In this document: piece by piece, positions 8,818-14,464 of the stretch
Layout: every line of letters starts with the position of its first letter
How positions within the stretch are numbered: position 1 is the first letter of the stretch
Source: DAONJL01 sp035405645 [NCBI: bacterium]
Lineage (GTDB): Bacteria; JAGOBX01; DAONJL01
Length of the DNA stretch: 14,464 nt
NCBI GenBank assembly: GCA_035405645.1
Contig: DAONJL010000055.1
Location: 2,266-16,729, forward strand
Direction: 5' to 3'
Notes under the pieces: generated by a model
What the model was told of the DNA's origin: nothing
Database searches by the model: none
What the model saw: only the letters and a program-made list of their open reading frames with translations
Position numbers and translations under genes: made by a program

Positions 8818-11733
8818 TTATTTTCCTTCCTTTGGTAAGATATTATTTTTGGAATTCTTATTTTTATCTAACAAAAGCAAAATAGGACTTGCAATATAAA
8901 TTGAGGAATAAGTTCCAATAATAATACCAACCAATAAAGTAAATGAAAAAGCATTCAAATTTTTACCTCCGAAAATATATAATGAAATTACAGCAAATAA
9001 TGTTGTTAATGAAGTTAAAATAGTTCTGCTTAATGTTTGTGTAATACTAATATTTATTATTTCACTTAAATTTTTGTTTTTAAAAAGACTCATATTTTCT
9101 CGAATTCTATCAAAAATAATAATTGTATCATTTAATGAATAACCAATTAAAGTTAAAATAGCAGCTACAATCTGATTATCAACTTCTAAACTAATAAAAG
9201 AAAAAATCCCTAAAGTTATTAAGACATCGTGAATTAATGCAACGACTGCACTAACACTAAATCTAAATTGAAAACGCCAGGAAATATAAATCAAGATAAG
9301 TATCAAAGCCCAGATAATAGAATGAATTGTTCGACTACTATAATCTGAACTTATTGTTGGTCCTATTTCTTGAATATCTTCAATAACAAAAGAACTCAAA
9401 TAAAATTTTTCTTTCATTTTTTCTATAACATTTTCTGAAAAACCAATATCTTTTAATTTGTTCAAATCAGTTAATAAAACTTCTCTTTTTAATTCATTAA
9501 GTTTATATAATAATTCTTTATATTCTCTTTCATTTTGTTTTAATTGATGTAATATAAATTCTTTTAATTCAGATCTTGAAATATCGTTTATATTCTTTTT
9601 TGTTTCAGTCAAACTAACTGGTCTTGTAACAAAATATTCTTTAAAAACATTATTGTCTAATTTATATTTCTTTAATAAAGTAATAAAATTTAAGTCATCA
9701 AAATCTTTAATTGGTGTTAATGTGGCTATTTCATTAAGAATAATATCAGCATCAATATCATATAATACTTTTAAAAAATTCTCATCATCAATTTCTCCAT
9801 TAAGATTTATTTTTCCATTTGTTTCTATATTTGCCATAAATTCTTTAACCAATATATTTTCAATTTTTGTTGCTACTTCTTTAATATTTAATTGTTCTTT
9901 TGCTGAACGCTCTAATTTTGTTACAAATTTTATTTTATATGATTTTTCTTCATCTAATGATTTAAAGTCCTGTAAAGAACCAATTAGTCCATTTTGAATA
10001 AACAAATTCCTTAATTTTTCAATTTCTTTTGCTGTTATTTCTTTATAAAATTTAATTAAAATACTTGCACCACCAGTAAAATCTATACCATATTTTAAGC
10101 CTTTATTTACTATCATTGAAATTATACCTGTTAAAAAAACAAGCAAAGAAATTCCAATACAAATATTTCTAATTGAAACAAAATTTATAATTTTCTCTCT
10201 TTTTTTAGTTATCTGATTTTCATATTTAGTAAATAAAGAAAAAATTGATAACGATTTAATTTGGACTCTATTTGAAATTGAAAGATTATATAATGTCCGA
10301 GTAAAAAATAAAGCAGTGAACATATTAGCTAAAATACCAATTGTAAGAGTAACAGCAAAACCTTTTATTGGGCCAATACCAAATTGATATAATACAATTG
10401 ATGTTAGAATAGTAGTTAGATTGGCGTCAAAAATTGCTACAAATGCTCTTGAATATCCCTGTTCAATTGCATTTTTTATTGATTGGCCATTTCTTAATTC
10501 TTCTTTTATTCTTTCATAAACAATTATATTAGCGTCAACTGCCATACCAATAGTCAGAATAATACCTGCAATACCAGGCAAAGTAAGAGTAGCACCAAGC
10601 ATAGCCATTGCAGCCATTAAAATAATTAAATTAAAAATAAGCGCTAAATCAGCAATAAATCCAGCAAATGAATAATTATAAATCATAAAAACCAAAATAA
10701 GTATTAAACCAATTATTGCTGCTTTTATTCCTTTTACAATTGAATCTTTTCCAAGTGATGGACCAACTGTATTTTCTTGAACAATTTGAATAGGAACAGG
10801 TAAAGCACCTGCTCTTAAGGTAATTGCTACATCTTTTGCTTCTTCTAATGAAAATCCACCTTCTATTATTGGTCTGCCATTATCTATTCTTGACATTATT
10901 CTTGGTGCCATTATTACTTTATTATCAAGTATTATTGCTAATCGTCTATATACTTCATTTACTGGTTTATATTTATTTGTTAAATCAGCAAATTTTGCTG
11001 TTGCTTCATAATTTAATATTAATTGTATATATGGTTGATTTGTTTGTTGATTAAATGCTACATAAGCATCTTTTAAATCATTACCTGATAATTCAACTTT
11101 TGTTGAAATTAAATATGGAACTTTTAATTTTTGTCCTTTAGCATCAAGTTTATATGAACCATCACGATTGCGTGGATTTTCATATAATATCTCATAACCT
11201 GGTGGTAATTCAACATTTGGTAATAAATTACCTTCTTCATCAACAAGATATTTCAATAATTTATCATTATCAAGATGAACCATTCTAAATTCAAGAGCAG
11301 CAGTTGAACCAACAAGATTTTTTGCACGTGTTCTATCTTTTAAGCCAGGCAATTGAATTATTATTTTTTCACCACTTTTTACTATTGATGGTTCTGCCAC
11401 TCCAAATTCATCTATTCTTCGTTGTAATACAATAAATACTTTATCTATTGCATCCTGAACTTTATGTTCAATATCTTCTGCTTTTTCTTTTTCTGCTTGC
11501 TCGCGAACTTTCTTTGTATCAACCTGTATTACAAGATACATTCCGCCCTTTAAATCAAGCCCTAAATTTATTGTCTTTGGAAATTCTCTCATTATATTTA
11601 ATGATTTAAAATAGTCTTTCCATTTTTCTACATCATTCCATTCATTCATTTTTGGCAATGGAAAAATAAATAAAAAAGAAAAAATAAAAACTAAAATAAT
11701 AACTAGTAACCGCCATTGAAGATTTTTATTCAT
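8818..11733 (-). CDS. secDF: Fused SecD-SecF protein-export subunit with enlarged SecF domain
   Basis: Proton-motive-force-driven accessory subunit of the Sec translocon; it pulls exported proteins out on the far side of the membrane. 971 residues: SecD about 1-490 and SecF about 520-960 in one chain. SecD: first TM 8-25, LGLDLKGG at 57-64, the large P1 domain to about 325 (AALEFR at 145-150, LRAGALPVP at 306-314), then TM helices 2-6. The TM4 signature [17 protein letters not shown] contains D400, equivalent to E. coli SecD D519. SecF: TM1 about 523-542, YGIDFTGGA at 548-556, then a large soluble region to EIGPTI (789-794), and TM helices 2-6 with [17 protein letters not shown] containing D869, the second conserved intramembrane Asp. 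The soluble SecF region (about 556-790) is some 150 residues longer than in E. coli SecF. ATG 11733 has a strong AGGAGG site. No yajC is visible next to it. Confidence 0.97.
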   Translation of the reverse strand: MNKNLQWRLLVIILVFIFSFLFIFPLPKMNEWNDVEKWKDYFKSLNIMREFPKTINLGLDLKGGMYLVIQVDTKKVREQAEKEKAEDIEHKVQDAIDKVFIVLQRRIDEFGVAEPSIVKSGEKIIIQLPGLKDRTRAKNLVGSTAALEFRMVHLDNDKLLKYLVDEEGNLLPNVELPPGYEILYENPRNRDGSYKLDAKGQKLKVPYLISTKVELSGNDLKDAYVAFNQQTNQPYIQLILNYEATAKFADLTNKYKPVNEVYRRLAIILDNKVIMAPRIMSRIDNGRPIIEGGFSLEEAKDVAITLRAGALPVPIQIVQENTVGPSLGKDSIVKGIKAAIIGLILILVFMIYNYSFAGFIADLALIFNLIILMAAMAMLGATLTLPGIAGIILTIGMAVDANIIVYERIKEELRNGQSIKNAIEQGYSRAFVAIFDANLTTILTSIVLYQFGIGPIKGFAVTLTIGILANMFTALFFTRTLYNLSISNRVQIKSLSIFSLFTKYENQITKKREKIINFVSIRNICIGISLLVFLTGIISMIVNKGLKYGIDFTGGASILIKFYKEITAKEIEKLRNLFIQNGLIGSLQDFKSLDEEKSYKIKFVTKLERSAKEQLNIKEVATKIENILVKEFMANIETNGKINLNGEIDDENFLKVLYDIDADIILNEIATLTPIKDFDDLNFITLLKKYKLDNNVFKEYFVTRPVSLTETKKNINDISRSELKEFILHQLKQNEREYKELLYKLNELKREVLLTDLNKLKDIGFSENVIEKMKEKFYLSSFVIEDIQEIGPTISSDYSSRTIHSIIWALILILIYISWRFQFRFSVSAVVALIHDVLITLGIFSFISLEVDNQIVAAILTLIGYSLNDTIIIFDRIRENMSLFKNKNLSEIINISITQTLSRTILTSLTTLFAVISLYIFGGKNLNAFSFTLLVGIIIGTYSSIYIASPILLLLDKNKNSKNNILPKEGK
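8825..8832 (-). promoter_or_regulatory. Shine-Dalgarno site of ileS inside the secDF 3' end
   Basis: AAGGAAGG lies 8 bases before ATG 8816 and encodes part of the last codons of secDF, so ileS has its own ribosome binding site despite the 1-bp gap. Confidence 0.75.
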
Positions 11734-11740
11734 TATTTTG

Positions 11741-11747
11741 CCTCCTT
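11741..11747 (-). promoter_or_regulatory. Shine-Dalgarno site of secDF
   Basis: AAGGAGG lies 7 bases before ATG 11733 in the 22-bp gap after the 283-residue protein gene. It confirms the secDF start and shows that this organism uses canonical Shine-Dalgarno pairing. Confidence 0.85.
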
Positions 11748-11755
11748 ATGATTTT

Positions 11756-12607
11756 TTATTTATTTCTTGAAATCTTCCTTAATTCTTCGATTATTTCTTT
11801 CTTGCTTTTTTTCTTATAATTTTCTGGTGTCTGTAATAAATTCTTATAAAACTGCTGTGCTTTCATTTTCACTTCATTATCTAAATTTTTTAAATTATAT
11901 AAAAGTATTTTTCTATAATTGTAAATTAATAATGTTAATGAAATAATTATACTTATAATTAATATTGAAAATCCTGCTATTCTTAATTTTTCATAATGCA
12001 CTATATTTTCTTCTTCTTTTTTTGTTTTTTGAATTTGTTCATTTATTATTTTATTTATATCAATATTATAATCATCTAAAAAATTATCAATTACCAAAGG
12101 CTTATACATTTTTTCTTTTTTTTCAACCTCTTTAAATTCTGTCGTAATTTCAAATTCATTTCCTTCATTTGAAGTAAATGAAATAAATTCATCAATTTTA
12201 ATATTTTTATTTTTTTTGTCAACTTTTTCTTTTATTTTTTCAAACTGTGTTTTCTTTATTTTTGAAGTAACATCTTCTGTTTTTGATTTCTTATCTTCTT
12301 TTATTTCTTTCAATTGTTCTTTTGCTTCTTCTTCTTTTATATTTTTTTCTTCTTTAATCTCATTAAAATTCCTTTTTTCAACTTCTTTTTTTTCAATATT
12401 TATATTATTCTCATCTTTCTTTTCTGATTTAAAACTATCTTTTAAAAATAAATCATTTTTAAAAATTTCATCATTTAAAAAAAATAAATCATCATAATTT
12501 TCTTTAATGTCCCTATTCTCAACTGAAATAAGATTTATATTAAAGAAATGCAAAAAAATAAGGCATAGAAAAATTATTAATGATTTATTATTGCTTTCTT
12601 TGTGCAT
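11756..12607 (-). CDS. Unrecognised two-helix membrane protein with Lys/Glu-rich middle
   Basis: I do not recognise the family. From ATG 12607 it has 283 residues: a hydrophobic N-terminal segment (8-28, either a signal peptide or an anchor), a long, highly charged Lys/Glu/Asp-rich region (about 30-205, partly coiled-coil-like, with a less charged patch DEFISFTSNEGNEFEI at 139-154), a clear membrane helix at 209-229, and a basic C-terminal tail (230-283) with a helical KKSKKEIIEELRKIS end. If the N-terminal segment is a cleaved signal, the charged region is outside the membrane and the basic tail inside; this is inference. It overlaps the end of the TPR gene by 20 bp and ends 22 bp before secDF. 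An AGGA at 12619-12622 precedes ATG 12607. Upstream in-frame ATGs at 12664, 12643 and 12637 lengthen the overlap and place polar residues before the hydrophobic segment, so they are less likely. It is not YajC, though it sits where yajC often does. Low-complexity composition makes homology hard to judge by eye. Confidence 0.7.
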   Translation of the reverse strand: MHKESNNKSLIIFLCLIFLHFFNINLISVENRDIKENYDDLFFLNDEIFKNDLFLKDSFKSEKKDENNINIEKKEVEKRNFNEIKEEKNIKEEEAKEQLKEIKEDKKSKTEDVTSKIKKTQFEKIKEKVDKKNKNIKIDEFISFTSNEGNEFEITTEFKEVEKKEKMYKPLVIDNFLDDYNIDINKIINEQIQKTKKEEENIVHYEKLRIAGFSILIISIIISLTLLIYNYRKILLYNLKNLDNEVKMKAQQFYKNLLQTPENYKKKSKKEIIEELRKISRNK

Positions 12608-13721
12608 CGATAATCTTTTCCTGAATAGTTCTGTCATCGCCATATAATGTTGATTTGAATTCACTATATTCAGGTTCTAATTCAATTGCTAATTTCCACT
12701 CTGATATTGCTTGTTCGAATTTTCCCTGTCTATAATATGCATCACCTAAATTATTATGAAAGAAAGCGACAGTTGGTTCTAATTTTATTGCTGTTTGAAA
12801 AGCAGTTATTGCTTCTTCTAATTTATTTATTCCTAAATATGCAAGTCCTAAATTATTAAATGAATTTGATGCATTTGGATCAAGTTTAATTACTTCTTTA
12901 AATTGAACAATTGCTTTTTTCAATAATTCATTGCCTTCTGTTTTTCTGTTATTTTTAATATAGTAAAATCCTCGATGTAATAAAGTATTACCAAACATAA
13001 AAACAGCACGAACCTGATTAAAACCTAATTCAACTGCTTTCCGAAAATCTTCAACTGAGCGCCAATCCTGGTCACGAGGATATTCAAAATCACCCATTGC
13101 ATAATAAGTATTGCCACGCCAATAATAAAATAATGAATTTAATGGTTCAATATTTAATGCCTGTGAAAAATTTTCAATTGCACTGGAAAATTCACCTGTT
13201 TCTAAATATATTCTACCTAAATAATAATAAACATTTGCATCATCAGGTTTTTCTACATTCGCCATTTTAAAATATTTTAACGATTCTTTTAAATCATTTT
13301 TATAAAAATATATTTCACCCAATTTAAATAAACTTGTATAATCTTTTGGATTTTTTGATAAAATTTTATTGAATACTTTTAATGCATTTTCCCAGGCTTT
13401 TTGTTCAAAATATAAATTGCCTAATTGCTTTAATGCTTGTATATGTTCACTATTTAATTTTAGTGTTATTAAATATTCTTTTATTGCTTCATCATATCTT
13501 TTTAATTTGTCTAATGTTTTTCCTAAATGAAAATGATATTCTGGATTATTTGGCTGCATTGCCACAGCATTTTCAAAATTTCTTAATGCTGTGTTTAAGT
13601 CATTAATAAAATAGGCATTATATCCTTTTTTAAAAAATTGTTCTGCTTCTTCTTTGGAGGCAAAAAGAAAAGATGACATTAATATGAATAAAAATATTAT
13701 ATATATTAAATTTTTTTTCAT
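12588..13721 (-). CDS. Exported tetratricopeptide-repeat protein
   Basis: A 377-residue TPR protein, first in the operon. The signal peptide is MKKNLIYIIFLFILMSSFLFA, with likely cleavage before S22, so it acts outside the cytoplasm. About nine TPR units follow, at roughly 27-60, 61-94, 95-128, 129-162, 163-196, a degenerate unit at 197-236 with an inserted DFEYPRDQDW segment, a longer unit at 237-282 carrying a KNNRKTEGNE insertion, 287-320 and 321-354. Typical TPR positions are visible, for example LGxxYxxxGxxxxAIxxFxxAlxxxP at 168-193 and 291-316. TPRs bind other proteins, so this is probably a scaffold for an envelope complex; no partner can be named. ATG 13721 is chosen because AGGAGGG lies 5 bp upstream and the signal peptide starts there; an in-frame ATG at 13778 would fall inside the promoter -35 box. 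The 3' end overlaps the next gene by 20 bp. Confidence 0.9.
   Translation of the reverse strand: MKKNLIYIIFLFILMSSFLFASKEEAEQFFKKGYNAYFINDLNTALRNFENAVAMQPNNPEYHFHLGKTLDKLKRYDEAIKEYLITLKLNSEHIQALKQLGNLYFEQKAWENALKVFNKILSKNPKDYTSLFKLGEIYFYKNDLKESLKYFKMANVEKPDDANVYYYLGRIYLETGEFSSAIENFSQALNIEPLNSLFYYWRGNTYYAMGDFEYPRDQDWRSVEDFRKAVELGFNQVRAVFMFGNTLLHRGFYYIKNNRKTEGNELLKKAIVQFKEVIKLDPNASNSFNNLGLAYLGINKLEEAITAFQTAIKLEPTVAFFHNNLGDAYYRQGKFEQAISEWKLAIELEPEYSEFKSTLYGDDRTIQEKIIDAQRKQ
12619..12622 (-). promoter_or_regulatory. Probable Shine-Dalgarno site of the 283-residue protein
   Basis: AGGA (continuing as AGGAAAAG) lies 11 bases before ATG 12607, inside the 3' end of the TPR gene. Together with the hydrophobic N-terminus it supports this start over the three upstream in-frame ATGs. 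Confidence 0.5.
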
Positions 13722-13726
13722 TTTGT

Positions 13727-13733
13727 CCCTCCT
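13727..13733 (-). promoter_or_regulatory. Shine-Dalgarno site of the TPR gene
   Basis: AGGAGGG lies 5 bases before ATG 13721. This is the strongest ribosome binding site in the window and it fixes the start of the TPR protein at its signal peptide. Confidence 0.85.
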
Positions 13734-13750
13734 ATATAATAATTTTAAAT

Positions 13751-13778
13751 ATTTAATACTATTATTATTTTTTGTCAA
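13751..13778 (-). promoter_or_regulatory. Sigma-70-type promoter of the envelope operon
   Basis: The -35 box TTGACA is a perfect match (13778 down to 13773). With a 16-bp spacer the -10 box is TTAAAT (13756-13751); a 17-bp spacer gives TAAATA. Start of transcription would be near 13744, giving a leader of about 23 bases that contains the AGGAGGG site of the TPR gene. The -35 match is strong and the -10 is mediocre. Confidence 0.6.
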
Positions 13779-13824
13779 TTATTTTTTTATATTTTTTGCC
13801 TTTTTTAAAAAATAATTTGACAAA
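13771..13824. repeat. Near-perfect inverted repeat spanning both -35 boxes
   Basis: Left arm 13771-13787 (TTTGTCAATTATTTTTT) and right arm 13807-13824, whose reverse complement is TTTGTCAAATTATTTTTT. The arms match over 17 bases with a single extra A in the right arm. Each arm contains the -35 TTGACA of one divergent promoter. It may be an operator for a dimeric regulator shared by both promoters, or only the by-product of two similar promoters in an A/T-rich background. Confidence 0.6.
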
Positions 13825-13845
13825 TATTTATTTATTTTTTATTTA
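13817..13845 (+). promoter_or_regulatory. Sigma-70-type promoter of the thioesterase-ispF pair
   Basis: TTGACA at 13817-13822, a 17-bp spacer, and a weak -10 TATTTA at 13840-13845. The expected transcription start (about 13851-13853) falls right at the ATG at 13854, so the transcript would have little or no leader. The -35 is certain as a sequence match; the -10 is weak because the whole region is A/T-rich. Confidence 0.5.
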
Positions 13846-13853
13846 TTTATCTT

Positions 13854-14270
13854 ATGCAAGATAATAATTTTCATAAAACTTATGTTCGTGTATATTATGC
13901 TGATACAGATTATGGCAGAGTAGTTTATTATGCAAATTATTTAAAATATTTTGAAATAGGCAGAACAGAATATTTACGAGACAATGGAATTTCTCTTGCT
14001 GATTATCATAAGCAAGGAATAATATTTGTTGTAGCAAGTGTTGAAATTGAATATAAAGCCTCTGCAAAGTATAATGATAAACTTACAATTTGTTCAAAAA
14101 TTTTTGATTATTCCAAAAAGACTTTTACCATCTATAACGAAATATATAATGAAGAAAATAAGTTATTAGTCAAAGGAAAAACAAAATGTGCCTGTGTAAA
14201 TGAAGAAGGAAAATTATTTTCAATTCCACAAGAAATATTAAATTTTTTTGAAAAAGAAAAATGGAAGTAA
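13854..14270 (+). CDS. ybgC: YbgC-type hotdog acyl-CoA thioesterase
   Basis: A 138-residue 4-hydroxybenzoyl-CoA-thioesterase-like (hotdog fold) protein that hydrolyses acyl-CoA or acyl-ACP thioesters in the cytoplasm. The family signature is at 11-43: VRVYYADTDYGRVVYYANYL followed by KYFEIGRTEYLRD. D19, the second Asp of DTD, matches the catalytic Asp18 of E. coli YbgC. EIEYKASAKYNDKL (about 64-77) is the usual central strand with a conserved Tyr and Ala. E. coli ybgC is part of the tol-pal cluster, but here the neighbour is ispF, so a Tol link is not supported. ATG 13854 is the only usable start: upstream in-frame codons are only ATT/ATA before a TGA at 13818-13820. No Shine-Dalgarno precedes it. 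The 3' end overlaps the ispF start by 10 bp. Confidence 0.9.
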   Translation: MQDNNFHKTYVRVYYADTDYGRVVYYANYLKYFEIGRTEYLRDNGISLADYHKQGIIFVVASVEIEYKASAKYNDKLTICSKIFDYSKKTFTIYNEIYNEENKLLVKGKTKCACVNEEGKLFSIPQEILNFFEKEKWK

Positions 14271-14464
14271 AAACTGGGATTGGACAGGATAGCCATAAAT
14301 TTGTATCAGCCAAAAAAGAAAAACCTTTAATATTAGGCGGTATAATTTTTGAAGGTGAAAAAGGATTAGAAGGCAATAGTGATGCAGATGTTGTATTACA
14401 TTCAATTACAAATGCTATTTCTGGTATAACTGGTAAAAATATATTAGGTGAAATTAGTGATAAA
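14261..14464 (+). CDS. ispF: 2-C-methyl-D-erythritol 2,4-cyclodiphosphate synthase, 3' end cut by window
   Basis: Fifth enzyme of the MEP isoprenoid pathway; it cyclises CDP-ME 2-phosphate with release of CMP. Only the first 68 residues are in the window. ATG 14261 overlaps the thioesterase stop by 10 bp. The first residues, MEVKTGIGQDSHKF, carry the zinc ligands D10 and H12 (D8 and H10 in E. coli); the third ligand is H47 in SDADVVLH (H42 in E. coli). KPLILGG at 21-27 and a GL-x-G-N-S-D-A-D loop also fit. The loop His of ordinary IspF (His34 in the E. coli HSDGD motif) is Asn39 here, and the usual D-I-G-x-x-F-P-D-T-D is replaced by NILGEISD. I recall this GIGQDSH/GNSD form from chlamydial and a few other IspF proteins, so it looks like a divergent clade of the enzyme and not a pseudogene. 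The open frame runs to the window end. Confidence 0.85.
   Translation, partial: MEVKTGIGQDSHKFVSAKKEKPLILGGIIFEGEKGLEGNSDADVVLHSITNAISGITGKNILGEISDK

Larger units (their letters stand above)
13722..13853. promoter_or_regulatory. Divergent promoter region
   Basis: A 132-bp, almost pure A/T intergenic region between the minus-strand envelope operon and the plus-strand thioesterase-ispF pair. It is the only sizeable non-coding stretch in the window. It holds one consensus TTGACA on each strand, facing outward, with 38 bp between the two boxes, and a GCC at 13798-13800 near the centre. No RNA gene or terminator hairpin is seen. Confidence 0.75.

Noticed and set aside
12216-12497. A Ser/Phe-rich plus-strand open frame
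   Set aside because: It is the reverse complement of the Lys/Glu-rich region of the 283-residue protein (Lys/Glu codons read as Phe/Ser) and not a gene.
11756-12607. YajC identity for the gene before secDF
   Set aside because: YajC is about 100 residues with one N-terminal helix and a conserved F-x-x-x-R-P-Q-Q-K motif; none of this is present.
12608-12664. Longer form of the 283-residue protein starting at 12664, 12643 or 12637
   Set aside because: These starts deepen the overlap with the TPR gene and lack a ribosome binding site; AGGA precedes ATG 12607, which directly opens the hydrophobic segment.
13722-13778. Longer TPR protein starting at ATG 13778
   Set aside because: This ATG lies in the promoter -35 box, and AGGAGGG with correct spacing points to ATG 13721, where the signal peptide begins.
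1-14464. CRISPR arrays, insertion sequences, tRNA or rRNA genes, prophage or defence genes
   Set aside because: No direct-repeat arrays, terminal inverted repeats with transposases, or RNA-gene-like G/C-rich segments are seen; non-coding space totals under 200 bp.

Overview
The window is an extremely A+T-rich bacterial segment (about a quarter G+C by eye; every complete gene ends in TAA) with no RNA genes, mobile elements or CRISPR arrays. Bacterial origin follows from a bacterial-type IleRS with a C-terminal zinc finger, a fused SecD-SecF, a peptidoglycan amidase, MEP-pathway isoprenoid synthesis (IspF) and AGGAGG ribosome binding sites. The phylum cannot be fixed from sequence reading alone. 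The enlarged SecF part of SecDF and the atypical IspF point to a deep-branching or poorly sampled lineage rather than a standard low-GC Firmicute; this is inference.

Layout. (1) Positions 1-1779, plus strand: the 3' part of biosynthetic arginine decarboxylase (speA), whose 5' end lies outside the window. (2) Positions 13721 down to 1783, minus strand: eight tightly packed genes that look like one 12-kb operon. In order of transcription they are a TPR-repeat exported protein, an unrecognised 283-residue membrane protein with a charged middle region, secDF, ileS, a membrane-anchored FGE-fold protein, an N-acetylmuramoyl-L-alanine amidase, a GerMN-domain protein and a B12-binding radical SAM enzyme. 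Gaps are 23 bp or less and several genes touch or overlap. The operon runs head-on into speA with only 3 bp between the stop codons. (3) Positions 13722-13853: a divergent control region with a TTGACA -35 box on each strand, embedded in a near-perfect inverted repeat. (4) Positions 13854-14464, plus strand: a YbgC-type thioesterase followed, with an overlap, by the start of ispF, which is cut by the window end.

How the genes fit together. The minus-strand operon is dominated by cell-envelope functions: protein export (SecDF), peptidoglycan cleavage (amidase), and three or four exported or membrane-anchored accessory proteins (TPR, 283-residue protein, FGE-fold, GerMN). The isoleucyl-tRNA synthetase is a housekeeping passenger, and the radical SAM enzyme is a possible modifying enzyme of unknown substrate.

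The most notable points are the roughly 150-residue enlargement of the SecF periplasmic domain, the His-to-Asn change in the IspF active-site loop, the FGE-fold protein lacking one of the two catalytic cysteines, the envelope-gene cluster with an unknown partner, and the symmetrical divergent promoter with a probably leaderless thioesterase transcript. I see no clear evidence of a novel defence or mobile system.
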